Assembly: GCA_015060165.1 (NCBI GenBank)
Contig: SUZC01000009.1
Span: 1-64,000 of the forward strand
DNA from: Rikenellaceae bacterium
GTDB lineage: Bacteria > Bacteroidota > Bacteroidia > Bacteroidales > Rikenellaceae
Direction of reading: 5' to 3'
Length of the DNA stretch: 64,000 nt
Part shown: positions 17,189 through 25,800 of the stretch, in pieces
How the letters are laid out: each line of letters starts with the position of its first letter
Position numbering within the stretch: position 1 is the stretch's first letter
Notes under the pieces: generated by a model
What the model was told of the DNA's origin: nothing
Database searches by the model: none
What the model saw: only the letters and a program-made list of their open reading frames with translations
Translations under genes and position numbers: made by a program

Positions 17189-18130
17189 ATGTCAAAAGTA
17201 ACAGTTATCGGCGCCGGTATGGTGGGCGCAACTTGCGCGAACGTATTGGCTGCTCGCAACGTAGCAGACGAGGTTGTATTGATCGATATCAAGGAGGGTC
17301 TCTCTGAGGGTAAGATGCTCGATATGTATCAGGCATCGGCTACAACCGATTTCAAGACTAAACTTACAGGCTGCACTAACGACTACAAGAAGACTGCAAA
17401 CTCAGATGTTGTAGTTGTAACTTCTGGTATTCCACGTAAGCCAGGTATGACTCGTGAGGAGCTTATCGGTACAAACGCTAATATCGTAAAGAGCGTTGTA
17501 TCGCAGGCTTTGGCACACTCTCCACGTGCTATCTTCGTTATCGTATCTAACCCTATGGATACAATGGCTTACCTTACATTGAAGTCAACAGGTCTTCCTA
17601 AGAACCGTGTTATCGGTATGGGTGGTGCTTTGGATTCTTCACGTTTCCGTTGCTACTTGGCTAAGGCTGCTAACGCTAACATCCACGATGTTGACGGTAT
17701 GGTAATCGGTGGTCACGGTGATACTACTATGATTCCTTTGACTTCAAAGGCTACAATCAAGGGTGTTCCTGCATCACAGTTCCTCTCAAAGAAGAAGCTC
17801 GCTCAGGTTGCTGCTGACACTATGGTAGGTGGTGCAACCTTGACAGGCCTTCTCGGCACATCGGCTTGGTATGCTCCTGGTGCAGCTGCAGCATCAGTTG
17901 TAGAGGCTATCTTGGGTGACCAGAAGCGTATTATCCCTTGCGGTGCTTACTTAGAGGGTGAGTATGGTCAGGAGGATATTATGATTGGTGTTCCTGTAGT
18001 TATCGGTCGCAAGGGTATCGAGAAGATCGTTAAGATCGACCTTACTAAGGAGGAGCAGGCTGCATTCGAGGCTTCAGCTGCTGCTGTACGCAAGGTTAAC
18101 CAGATTCTTACAGACACTGGTGCTATCTAA
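17189..18130 (+). CDS. mdh: Malate dehydrogenase (LDH-like type)
   Basis: 313 residues. It interconverts malate and oxaloacetate with NAD in the cytoplasm. GAGMVGATCAN (8-18) is the Rossmann loop. SNPMDTMAYLTL, GMGGALDSSRFR and VIGGHGDTTMIP carry the substrate Arg and the catalytic His. IDIKEGLSEGKMLDM, with Asp after the second strand, fits NAD preference. Strong codon bias suggests high expression, and a terminator follows. Confidence 0.96.
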   Translation: MSKVTVIGAGMVGATCANVLAARNVADEVVLIDIKEGLSEGKMLDMYQASATTDFKTKLTGCTNDYKKTANSDVVVVTSGIPRKPGMTREELIGTNANIVKSVVSQALAHSPRAIFVIVSNPMDTMAYLTLKSTGLPKNRVIGMGGALDSSRFRCYLAKAANANIHDVDGMVIGGHGDTTMIPLTSKATIKGVPASQFLSKKKLAQVAADTMVGGATLTGLLGTSAWYAPGAAAASVVEAILGDQKRIIPCGAYLEGEYGQEDIMIGVPVVIGRKGIEKIVKIDLTKEEQAAFEASAAAVRKVNQILTDTGAI

Positions 18131-18155
18131 TTGAATTAGTTCAATATTAGATACG

Positions 18156-18189
18156 GGAGGTTGCTAAATAGTTTAGCAACCTCCTTTTG
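18156..18189 (+). terminator. Terminator of gcvH-mdh
   Basis: A perfect 13-bp stem (18156-18168 with 18172-18184), a 3-nt loop, then TTTTGTT. Confidence 0.88.
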
Positions 18190-18258
18190 TTATGTGTAGA
18201 TATATTCTTGGCCTCGACCTTTCATCATTTATTAATAGCTCATCACATTATTGCACAA

Positions 18259-18293
18259 AAAAGAGGTCGGTATCTAATGAACCAACCTCTTTT
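18259..18293 (-). terminator. Terminator of the ribH-like gene
   Basis: AAAAGAGGT (18259-18267) pairs with 18285-18293, with an extra GGT/ACC inside. On the minus strand a T run follows. It probably works in both directions. Confidence 0.75.
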
Positions 18294-18310
18294 CTATTTA
18301 TCTCGGCCTC

Positions 18311-18709
18311 TTAATTAATCGTTTTACGGTCTGGTGAGATATGTTCTGGTGCAGCAGCTTCCATCTCATTTTGCATCCTTACCATCTCAACAGCATCGGC
18401 TGCAATCTCGACCCCACCAATTAGAACGGGCATATTCCATGAGAGCTGTAATTTAGTGACTCCGTAGAGCATCGATTCATACTCTGACGTCCCATCATTC
18501 TCCCCCAGTACGAGCACCGCATCAACATCGGTATACTCTGCGAAGAATTGCACCGTAAGAGGAATATTATAGACCGAAGGCGAGTGACGAACAAGGATAT
18601 TCTGCTCGCTGCACCCCATCAATCGTAGGCTCTCGCTCAGTGGCGATAGATGCTCGTGAGCAAACTGCGCTTGCGAGTCTACTATGATTATGCCTACTTT
18701 CAGTGACAT
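18311..18709 (-). CDS. Divergent lumazine-synthase-like protein lacking catalytic motifs
   Basis: 132 residues. The alternating strand/helix pattern and several strands resemble 6,7-dimethyl-8-ribityllumazine synthase (RibH): KVGIIIVDSQ, IPLTVQFFAEYTDVDAVLVLG, MPVLIGGVE. Its position after the TPR membrane protein next to recF is where I would expect ribH in Bacteroidales. But the motifs for catalysis are gone. The PGxxE turn reads PSVYN, the GxVIxGxTxHF loop reads GENDGTSEYES with no His, GVLT is IGGVE, and the C-terminal NKGxE helix is missing. So it probably does not make lumazine. It may still assemble, or it may have a new role. Homology is by eye. Confidence 0.62.
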   Translation of the reverse strand: MSLKVGIIIVDSQAQFAHEHLSPLSESLRLMGCSEQNILVRHSPSVYNIPLTVQFFAEYTDVDAVLVLGENDGTSEYESMLYGVTKLQLSWNMPVLIGGVEIAADAVEMVRMQNEMEAAAPEHISPDRKTIN

Positions 18710-18757
18710 ATTCGATTTATAATAAGGTGCCGGAATTGTTTTCGCCCCAACGACAAA

Positions 18758-19435
18758 TTACTCAGCCAATTTCTCAGCCTCACGAGCCTCGATAGATGAC
18801 GAGTACTTGTTGTTGATAGTCTCCAAGCACTCACGAGCCTTATCTGCATTGCCAGCTGCCTTATAAGCCATCGCAGCCTTGCGCAAATACATAGGAGCTG
18901 TAAAGTTGTTGTCGCTTACCTTTGCTGCATTCTCGAAGATAGCGGCTGCGCCAGCATAGTCGCCCTTCTCAACAGCAATCTCACCGCGCATACCTACTGC
19001 CATAGCGTTAACGAGCTCACCGGGAAGACCATCAACCTTTGAATAGTTTGCAAGATAGCTCTCCGCCTTGTCGAACTCGCCAAGACGCAAAGCGCAAGCT
19101 GCTGCGTAGATGTTTGCCAAATTACCGGCAGGTGTGTTACCGTACTTCTCGATAACCTGTGCGAAACCAGGTGTGTTCTCGTCACCATTTAGAGCCAACG
19201 CAAAATCAGCGTTCTGCTGCTCGAAACGATACTGAGCCTCGAAAAGCATCTCCTGAGCATCGTTCAAACGTGGCTCAACGATAAGTTTCTTGTAGCCAAA
19301 AATTGCAGCTGCCAAAACAAGGACTACTACAATAGCTGTGACTACCATTTTGCTGTTCTTTTCAAAGAAGTTCTCGGTCTGTGCCTGTGCATTCTCGAGC
19401 ATCTCCTCCTGGGGTGTTACTACCTCTTTTGCCAT
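18758..19435 (-). CDS. Membrane-anchored tetratricopeptide protein
   Basis: 225 residues. One membrane helix near residues 30-52 (MVVTAIVVVLVLAAAIFGY) follows an acidic cytosolic N-terminus, and the rest is helical TPR repeats (for example GEFDKAESYLANYSKVDG and KGDYAGAAAIFENAAKV). The topology resembles YfgM-type proteins that assist envelope protein folding. It lies between recF, divergent, and the ribH-like gene, which follows 48 bp downstream on the same strand. The function is not established. Confidence 0.8.
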   Translation of the reverse strand: MAKEVVTPQEEMLENAQAQTENFFEKNSKMVVTAIVVVLVLAAAIFGYKKLIVEPRLNDAQEMLFEAQYRFEQQNADFALALNGDENTPGFAQVIEKYGNTPAGNLANIYAAACALRLGEFDKAESYLANYSKVDGLPGELVNAMAVGMRGEIAVEKGDYAGAAAIFENAAKVSDNNFTAPMYLRKAAMAYKAAGNADKARECLETINNKYSSSIEAREAEKLAE

Positions 19436-19477
19436 AATATTTAATAATTTCAGTTAATAATCGTCTGATTCAAAATG

Positions 19478-19485
19478 CAAAAATA
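19478..19485 (-). promoter_or_regulatory. -7-like element of the TPR gene
   Basis: TATTTTTG on the minus strand, about 42 bp upstream of the start in an AT-rich divergent region. It has no -33 support. Confidence 0.35.
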
Positions 19486-19570
19486 TAATAAAAAAAGTAA
19501 AAAACACATAAACAAGCTGTGAAAATGAGAATATGCCGAGAGAAAAGTCTCTAATATCGATGAAAAATTG

Positions 19571-19578
19571 TAACTTTG
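19571..19578 (+). promoter_or_regulatory. -7 element of recF
   Basis: TAACTTTG, 38 bp before the recF ATG. The -33 position is not conserved. Confidence 0.45.
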
Positions 19579-19616
19579 GAGTGTAAAATCCTTTTTGATG
19601 GATAAATTTTGCAGTT

Positions 19617-20705
19617 ATGAGACTTAAAAAATTATCGCTTATAAATTTCAAGAACCTGCTCCAGAGCGAGATTACACTCTCGGAGGGGATCAACTGCTTT
19701 GTGGGTGATAATGGAGCGGGCAAGACTAATATTCTCGATGCTATATATTATCTCTCTATGTCAAAATCGGCTTTTACGATGACCGATGGCCAGAGCATTA
19801 AGCACGGCGAGGATTTTTTTGTGCTCGATGGCATATACGCTGCAGATGATAATCGTTCAGAGAGTGTTAACTGCTCATTTACGCGTAAGACCGGAAAAGT
19901 ATTGAAGCGTAACGGTAAAGAGTATGAGCGAATGTCGGATCACGTTGGTAGTTTCCCTGTTGTGATAGTCTCTCCCCAGGATACAGAGCTAATAACAGAC
20001 GCAGCAGAGGAGCGTCGTCGTTATATCAATGCTTTCATATCTCAGCTCGACCATCAATATATGGTTGCTTTGATGCGTTATAATGCAGTTTTAGCCGAGC
20101 GAAATCGCTTTTTGAAAAGTTCGAGTGATGAGCAGATGCTGCTTATTTACGATATGCAACTCTCTGAGCATGGCACGCGTGTGTACGAGCGTAGAAAGGA
20201 GATTGTAGAGCGTATGCAACCATTGGTTGAAGAGTATTACAGACTATTGTCGGATGATAGTGAGCGAGTAGAGATTGACTATCGAAGCGAACTTATGGAG
20301 GTGCCGTTGAAGGATGCTCTTATCCGTTCGCGCGAGCGCGATATTGTGAACCAATTTACTACGTGTGGTATCCATCGCGATGATATTGTTTTCCGTATCG
20401 CAGGTTACCCTTTGAGAAAGTATGGATCGCAGGGACAACAAAAATCATTTCTAATTGCATTGAAGCTGGCGCAATATAGGCTAATTGCCGAGGACTTATC
20501 AGAAAAACCTATTTTGTTACTTGATGATTTGTTCGATAAATTGGATATGAATCGCGTTGAGCGTCTATTGGAGATTGTATCCAAAGATGACTTTGGCCAG
20601 ATTTGTATCACGGACTGTAATAAAATTCGTTTAGAGGAGATTCTAAGCCGAGCCGAGAAGGAGTACCTATTATATATAGTCGATGGAGGCGGCGTTGAAG
20701 AATGA
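19617..20705 (+). CDS. recF: DNA replication and repair protein RecF
   Basis: 362 residues, the usual length. This SMC-like ATPase helps load RecA at single-strand gaps with RecO and RecR. Walker A is GDNGAGKTN (30-38). The signature region is YGSQGQQKSFLIALKLAQ, and Walker B is PILLLDDLFDKLD. The stop overlaps the start of the dciA-like gene by 4 bp (ATGA), indicating translational coupling, an arrangement seen in many Bacteroidota. Confidence 0.95.
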   Translation: MRLKKLSLINFKNLLQSEITLSEGINCFVGDNGAGKTNILDAIYYLSMSKSAFTMTDGQSIKHGEDFFVLDGIYAADDNRSESVNCSFTRKTGKVLKRNGKEYERMSDHVGSFPVVIVSPQDTELITDAAEERRRYINAFISQLDHQYMVALMRYNAVLAERNRFLKSSSDEQMLLIYDMQLSEHGTRVYERRKEIVERMQPLVEEYYRLLSDDSERVEIDYRSELMEVPLKDALIRSRERDIVNQFTTCGIHRDDIVFRIAGYPLRKYGSQGQQKSFLIALKLAQYRLIAEDLSEKPILLLDDLFDKLDMNRVERLLEIVSKDDFGQICITDCNKIRLEEILSRAEKEYLLYIVDGGGVEE

Positions 20706-20992
20706 AACGAAAAAACACAGTCCGTTTCGGTGAGATATTAGAAGAATTCTTTTCCCGTCCGTATGTCGCGGCAAAGGTAGCAGAGGGGCGTCTTCCTGAT
20801 ACGTGGAGAGAGGTTGTTGGTGAGCGAGTAGCATCGCTTACTTCGTCAATCAAGTTGGAAAATAGAATTCTGTATGTTTGCATCACATCGAGTGTGGTAC
20901 GCTATGAGTTATTTTGTCGGCGTGACACACTGCGTGATGAGATTAATCGTATATCAGGTCTTAAACTTGTAAATAGCGTGATTGTTAAATAA
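20702..20992 (+). CDS. dciA: DUF721 / DciA-family helicase loader-like protein
   Basis: 96 residues, one DUF721 domain: LEEFFSRPYVAAKVAEGRLP, then WREVVGERVASLTSSIKLEN, then a KH-like fold ending in NSVIVK. DciA proteins recruit or load the replicative helicase DnaB in bacteria lacking DnaC. It overlaps recF by 4 bp, which fits a replication role. It is the short form without an extended C-terminal tail. Confidence 0.82.
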   Translation: MKRKNTVRFGEILEEFFSRPYVAAKVAEGRLPDTWREVVGERVASLTSSIKLENRILYVCITSSVVRYELFCRRDTLRDEINRISGLKLVNSVIVK

Positions 20993-21031
20993 TTTGGGGC
21001 ATATTAAATATCGCAATTTGTCATATAGTTA

Positions 21032-21062
21032 GGGAGGTTCTTTGCGGAATCTCTCTTTTTAT
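21032..21062 (+). terminator. Terminator of recF-dciA
   Basis: Arms 21032-21040 and 21047-21055 pair over 9 bp with two G-U pairs, then TTTTTATTTG. Confidence 0.75.
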
Positions 21063-21110
21063 TTGTCTCACTGAGGTTAGAGCAATAGTACTACACCAGC
21101 TCTGACATCA

Positions 21111-21146
21111 CAAAAAAAAGAGCTGTCACGGAATGTGACAGCTCTT
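21111..21146 (-). terminator. Terminator of the OmpA-family gene
   Basis: AAGAGCTGTCAC (21118-21129) and its complement (21135-21146) form a perfect 12-bp stem. On the minus strand it runs into eight T. Confidence 0.88.
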
Positions 21147-21167
21147 GCTTCGTTATCTTAATTCAAA

Positions 21168-22325
21168 TTATTTTACGATAACTACACGGTTTGTGCTGTT
21201 GATAGGGAAGATGTTCTGTGAAGAACCAACACCCTTCCAAGTCAACTGATCCTTGTTTACACCCTGCTCAACGAGGTAATCGTAAACAGCCTTAGCACGC
21301 TTCTCAGAAAGTTTCTGGTTGTACTCAGGTGAACCAGTCTCGTCGTCAGCGTGACCTACGAGTGTAAATACCTGATCCTTAGGAGCAGCTGCGATAGTCT
21401 CAGCCAAAATCTGCATTGAAGACTTAGCACGGTCCAAAAGACGAGCGCTGTTGAGGTTGAAGAACAAAGCAGTTGAAGCAACTACAGATGTCTTACGCTT
21501 AGCCAACTCAGCACGCAAAGCCTCGTTGTCCTTCAAAGCCTGATCAGTAGCAGCCTTCTGAGCAGCCAAACGCTCAGCAAGCTTACCCTCGTTGCGGTGA
21601 GCCTCAGCCAAACCAGCCTCCAAAGCTGCGATAGATGCCAAGTAGCCATCGATCTCCTCCTGGTTGTAAGCCTTATCCCAGTTACGCTTGTTGAAACGGT
21701 AAGCTACACCAAGTGTTGCAGCGTAGATCTGACCATACTTGGCAGCAATTACGTCAAGACCGCGTGGCATATCACGACCAGCTGAAAGAATACCCTTCAA
21801 CTCGAGGTTGATATCCAACTGCTTGCAAACACGGAATGTGTTGATCAAACCAGCAACACCAGCGAAACCTGAACCAGCCTCATCATTTACGTTTACGAAG
21901 TTTACACCTGCACCGGCAAACAACTTTGCATAGTAAACACGGTCCTCGCGGTAACCACCAATCCAGTTAGAAAGGTTGATAACAGCGTCTGCGTGAGGCA
22001 TAATCCAGTTGTTCTTCAAACCATTGTCGTCAGATGCATTAAGCTGACCACCGATCAACTGTACACGTGCACCGAGAATAGGGTTGAACCACTTAGTCAA
22101 GCCACCCTCAATCTGCCAACCAAGGTCACCAGTTGCGTCCTGGTCTGCACCCAACTCATTCCAAGCTGTTGCGTTGATACCACCAGCAACACTGATCTCC
22201 CAGTTTGACCAGAAGCCGTTGTTCATAATTCCCTTCCAGCGGAGTCCCTCTGCTGAAGTCTCCTGAGCAGCTACATTAGCTACAGAGAACGCTACAAGAG
22301 CGATAGAAAGTAAAAATTTTTTCAT
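21168..22325 (-). CDS. OmpA-family outer membrane protein
   Basis: 385 residues with a signal peptide (MKKFLLSIALVAFSVANVAA). Residues about 25-210 form an outer-membrane beta barrel of alternating aromatic strands. Residues 220-270 are a helical linker rich in Ala, Leu and Glu. The C-terminal domain is OmpA-like and binds peptidoglycan (FTLVGHADDETGSPEYNQ, then LSEKRAKAVYDYLVEQGV, ending in STNRVVIVK). It anchors outer membrane to cell wall. It is monocistronic, and the codon bias suggests abundance. Confidence 0.92.
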   Translation of the reverse strand: MKKFLLSIALVAFSVANVAAQETSAEGLRWKGIMNNGFWSNWEISVAGGINATAWNELGADQDATGDLGWQIEGGLTKWFNPILGARVQLIGGQLNASDDNGLKNNWIMPHADAVINLSNWIGGYREDRVYYAKLFAGAGVNFVNVNDEAGSGFAGVAGLINTFRVCKQLDINLELKGILSAGRDMPRGLDVIAAKYGQIYAATLGVAYRFNKRNWDKAYNQEEIDGYLASIAALEAGLAEAHRNEGKLAERLAAQKAATDQALKDNEALRAELAKRKTSVVASTALFFNLNSARLLDRAKSSMQILAETIAAAPKDQVFTLVGHADDETGSPEYNQKLSEKRAKAVYDYLVEQGVNKDQLTWKGVGSSQNIFPINSTNRVVIVK

Positions 22326-22545
22326 AATTTAATTTAGTTTATTGTGCTGTGAATTAATAAACCTGTTTACACTTTAATATATTATAGCACACCTCGCATC
22401 AGTCACTTTCCTTGCGAAAAACGCGCCGAAAACGATTTAGTACCGCATATACAAATGCAAAGGTGGAAATAAAAATGTTAAAAAGCAAGAAAAATAAATA
22501 TTTTTTTCACTTTTCTGCTAACTTTATTCTGCTCACAGCTATTTT

Positions 22546-25086
22546 TTAACCACATTTCGAGTATCCACACGACATACAAGTCAAGCAGCCGTTCTGGTAG
22601 GCCATCTCCTCCTGGCCACACTGCGGACACTTGCCCTTCGAGCGAGTACCGTCGGCAATGTACTGCTTAAGAGCTCTTTGCACACCATTTTTCCATGTGT
22701 TGATGCTTTCGCTGTTGAGGTGCAAGCCGTCAATTAGGTGAACAACCTTGTCGATCGGCATACCGTGGCGCAATACTCCCGAAATAAGTTTTGCATAGTT
22801 CCAGAATTCCTCATCGAACAAGCGAGAAATACCTCCAATTGTGTTGGTGTATCCGTAGCGGTCAGAGTATTGGAAATCATAACGTTTCGAGCCATCCTCC
22901 TCACGGACCTTGATAATCCAACCCTTGGTAATTTTGCGGGGGATATACATCGCATCTTCCTCAATTTTACCGGTAAAAATCTCATACGGACGACCATCCT
23001 GAATACCCACAAACGCGATCCAATCCTCGCTGCCATTCTTAAATCGTACGATGTCTGCAGGAATAGATTTAGGACGCTTGTGTGATGAAGTGCCTGAACC
23101 GCACTTTTTCTCCTTAGTCTTAGTATCAAGCAACACTCCGGTACGGCAACCGTCACGATATACGGTAACACCCTTACAACCACACTCCCAAGCTGTACGG
23201 TATACCTCAGCTACCAACTCCTCCGACACGTCGTTGGGGAGGTTTACTGTAACCGAAATTGAGTGGTCAACCCATTTCTGGATAGCACCCTGCATACGAA
23301 CCTTTGCGACCCAGTCGATATCATTAGCTGTTGCACCGTAGTATGGTGAAGCCTTCAACCACTTATCGAGCTCCTCGTCTGAGATTGTCTGCAACTTAGA
23401 TGTGTCATATCCGTTCTGCTCCAGCCACTTAACAAACTGATGGTGATATACATAGTACTCCTCAAACTTCTCACCCATCTCATCGATAAAGTCGGCCTTC
23501 TTTCCCTTGTCCGATGGATTAATCTTACGGCGACGCTTGTATACGGGACGGAACACCGGCTCAATACCCGATGTAGTCTGCGACATAAGCGATGTTGTGC
23601 CGGTAGGCGCAATAGTAAGCATTGCAATATTACGACGGCCGTTCTTTACCATCTCCTCGTAAAGTTCGGGATCATTCTCGCGGATACGAGCAATCATTGG
23701 ATTGTTTGCCTCGCGTGCTGCATCAAAAATAGGGAATGCACCACGCTCTGCAGCCATCTTTGTAGATGCGCGATAAGCCTCCAACGCCAAAGTGCGGTGT
23801 ACCGATACCGCAAACTCGATAGCTTCATCAGAGCCATAACGCAAGCCCAAAGCTGCCAACATATCACCCTCAGCAGTGATTCCAAGACCTGTACGACGGC
23901 CTTTCAGGGCCATATCCTTAATCTTCTTCCACAATTCAAGCTCTACACGGCGGATATCCTCCTCCTCTGGATCGCTTGCAACTTTATTGATAATCAACTC
24001 AACCTTCTCCAGCTCCAAATCGATGATATCATCCATCATACGCATAGCCTTGCCTACATGCTCACGGAAGAGGTCAAAATTGAACTTAGCGTCAGCTGTA
24101 AATGGATTCTCAACGTAGCTCAACAAATTGAGGGCCAACAAACGGCAGCTATCATATGGACACAAAGGAATCTCACCACAAGGGTTAGTTGAAACAGTAG
24201 TAAAGCCCTTATCCGCATAGCAATCAGGAATTGACTCACGGATGATTGTATCCCAGAACAATACTCCTGGCTCTGCTGATTGCCAAGCATTGTGGATAAT
24301 CTTCTCCCACAACTTTTTAGCATCGATCTCAACCTCCATCTTGGGTTTCTTTGAGTTGATGGGGAACTGCTGCTTGTAGGGCTTGCCCTCCTTGGCTGCA
24401 CGCATAAACTCGTCATCAACCTTAATCGATACGTTTGCGCCTGTAACCTTACCTGATTGGGTCTTTGCGTCGATAAAACGCTCTGCATCGGGATGCTTGA
24501 TTGAAAGCGAAAGCATCAAAGCGCCACGACGGCCATCCTGAGCTACCTCGCGAGTAGAATTTGAGTAACGCTCCATAAAAGGAACAATACCAGTAGATGT
24601 CAAAGCCGAGTTAAGCACAGGTGTGCCAGTAGGGCGCAATTCCGAAAGATCGTGTCCCACGCCACCACGGCGCTTCATAAGCTGTACCTGCTCCTCATCC
24701 ATGCGGAAAATTCCACCATAAGAATCGGCGTGCTTGCGGTTGCCGATCACGAAACAGTTTGAGAGCGATGCAACCTGCAGGTTGTTACCGATACCTGTCA
24801 TCGGACCACCCTGAGGAATGATGTAACGGAAATGGTCGAGCAACGCAAATACCTCATCACGAGTCATTGGATTGGGATAGTTGTTCTCAATGCGCTCGAT
24901 TTCGGCTGCGATACGGTGGTGCATATCTTCGGGTGTACGCTCAAAGATATGGCCGTATGAGTCTTTCAACGCATACTTGCTCACCCAAACCGTAGCGGCG
25001 AGGTCGTCGCCTCCGAAGTATTCTTTTGATGCCGCAACAGCGTCGGCATAGCTCACTTCGGGAAGGGAAGTGTTAGGTTTTGTCAT
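22546..25086 (-). CDS. nrdJ: Adenosylcobalamin-dependent (class II) ribonucleoside-diphosphate reductase
   Basis: 846 residues, single-subunit class II enzyme. It reduces ribonucleotides to deoxyribonucleotides using B12 instead of a tyrosyl radical or glycyl radical. Family marks are the NCFVIGNRKHADSYGGIF region, RRGGVGHDLSELRPTG, STNPCGEIPLCPYDSC and APTGTTSLMSQTTSGIEP. The C-terminal CPQCGQ ... CLTCMSCGYSKCG is the Zn-ribbon/redox tail typical of this subgroup. The cell needs cobalamin, made or imported. No other RNR gene is in the window. Confidence 0.95.
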   Translation of the reverse strand: MTKPNTSLPEVSYADAVAASKEYFGGDDLAATVWVSKYALKDSYGHIFERTPEDMHHRIAAEIERIENNYPNPMTRDEVFALLDHFRYIIPQGGPMTGIGNNLQVASLSNCFVIGNRKHADSYGGIFRMDEEQVQLMKRRGGVGHDLSELRPTGTPVLNSALTSTGIVPFMERYSNSTREVAQDGRRGALMLSLSIKHPDAERFIDAKTQSGKVTGANVSIKVDDEFMRAAKEGKPYKQQFPINSKKPKMEVEIDAKKLWEKIIHNAWQSAEPGVLFWDTIIRESIPDCYADKGFTTVSTNPCGEIPLCPYDSCRLLALNLLSYVENPFTADAKFNFDLFREHVGKAMRMMDDIIDLELEKVELIINKVASDPEEEDIRRVELELWKKIKDMALKGRRTGLGITAEGDMLAALGLRYGSDEAIEFAVSVHRTLALEAYRASTKMAAERGAFPIFDAAREANNPMIARIRENDPELYEEMVKNGRRNIAMLTIAPTGTTSLMSQTTSGIEPVFRPVYKRRRKINPSDKGKKADFIDEMGEKFEEYYVYHHQFVKWLEQNGYDTSKLQTISDEELDKWLKASPYYGATANDIDWVAKVRMQGAIQKWVDHSISVTVNLPNDVSEELVAEVYRTAWECGCKGVTVYRDGCRTGVLLDTKTKEKKCGSGTSSHKRPKSIPADIVRFKNGSEDWIAFVGIQDGRPYEIFTGKIEEDAMYIPRKITKGWIIKVREEDGSKRYDFQYSDRYGYTNTIGGISRLFDEEFWNYAKLISGVLRHGMPIDKVVHLIDGLHLNSESINTWKNGVQRALKQYIADGTRSKGKCPQCGQEEMAYQNGCLTCMSCGYSKCG

Positions 25087-25185
25087 ATTTATAATGTTTA
25101 TATTTAATTATTTACGTTCTGTGTCAAGGTGTCGCGACAGAGATAGTGGGGCGACCTCCACCACTACAAAGGTCTGAAAAATTAG
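25087..25185 (-). promoter_or_regulatory. nrdJ leader with two dyads
   Basis: On the minus strand a GACCTTTG box (25165-25172) is followed by a TAGTGG/CCACTA stem and the palindrome TGTCGCGACA (25130-25139). This may be an operator or leader structure. It does not match a cobalamin riboswitch or an NrdR box that I can recognise. Confidence 0.4.
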
Positions 25186-25235
25186 TGCGTCTTATAACTT
25201 TTGCAGGGTCGATTTTTCGACAAGTTATTAACTTA

Positions 25236-25273
25236 TCAAAAAAATATGCGCCGGAGGCAACTCCGACGCATAT
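25236..25273 (-). terminator. Terminator of ridA
   Basis: Arms 25244-25256 and 25261-25273 pair over 13 bp with one G-U around GCAA. A T tract follows on the minus strand (A run 25237-25244). Confidence 0.87.
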
Positions 25274-25293
25274 TGATGTCGTAGTGCAAAGAT

Positions 25294-25668
25294 TTATTTC
25301 ACCGCTATGGCGTCGATCTCCACTTTGGCTCCCATCGGAAGTTTGGCAACCTCATAGCAGACACGCGCCGGCATTTGCTCTGTAAAGAATGTCGCATATA
25401 CTCCATTCATAGCTGCAAAATCACCGATATCGTCTAGAAGGACCGTAACCTTTGCCACATCAGCGTAGTCATAACCCGCCTCATGCAGGATGTGACCTAT
25501 GTTTGTTAGAGACTGACGAGTCTGCTCCTCGATCCCTTCAGCCATTTTGCCGGTAGAAGCGTCAATAGGCAATTGGCCCGACACGTAGATAGTTCCGTTA
25601 TTTTCAACAGCTTGTGAGTATGGTCCAACCGCCTTTGGGGCATTTGGTGATGCTATAATCTTCTTCAT
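25294..25668 (-). CDS. ridA: RidA-family enamine/imine deaminase
   Basis: 124 residues from the ATG at 25666-25668. A 42-residue upstream extension is rejected as it precedes the conserved start (MKKIIASPNAPKAVGPYSQA). RidA hydrolyses reactive 2-aminoacrylate released by PLP enzymes. Key parts are GPYSQAVENNGTIYVSGQLP, the Arg in PARVCYEVAKLPMGAKVEID, and the terminal IDAIAVK. It is a cytoplasmic trimer by family knowledge. The promoter is shared divergently with the META gene. Confidence 0.93.
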   Translation of the reverse strand: MKKIIASPNAPKAVGPYSQAVENNGTIYVSGQLPIDASTGKMAEGIEEQTRQSLTNIGHILHEAGYDYADVAKVTVLLDDIGDFAAMNGVYATFFTEQMPARVCYEVAKLPMGAKVEIDAIAVK

Positions 25669-25697
25669 ATTGTTTATATTTTTGTTTATTCTAAGTA

Positions 25698-25724
25698 CAA
25701 AGATAACAAAATTCCCTATCTTTG
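25698..25724. promoter_or_regulatory. Two opposed -7 elements for ridA and the META lipoprotein
   Basis: TATCTTTG occurs on the minus strand at 25698-25705 and on the plus strand at 25717-25724, with 11 bp between. They point away from each other, so RNA polymerase can probably bind only one at a time. Confidence 0.55.
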
Positions 25725-25800
25725 TCACAATGGAATGGCGATTGAATACGTTATTTTTTTGTAAAGTGTAAAATATCATTTGCAGATAAAACAAATTTGT

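Noticed and set aside
18311..18709. Calling the gene a functional ribH
   Set aside because: All motifs for substrate binding and the catalytic His are missing and the C-terminal helix is absent.
23440..24192. Long plus-strand frame of 250 codons
   Set aside because: It lies wholly antisense to nrdJ, whose protein is fully conserved; composition is that of a shadow frame.
25087..25185. Cobalamin riboswitch upstream of nrdJ
   Set aside because: Expected because the enzyme uses B12, but no B12 box or the multi-arm fold can be recognised.
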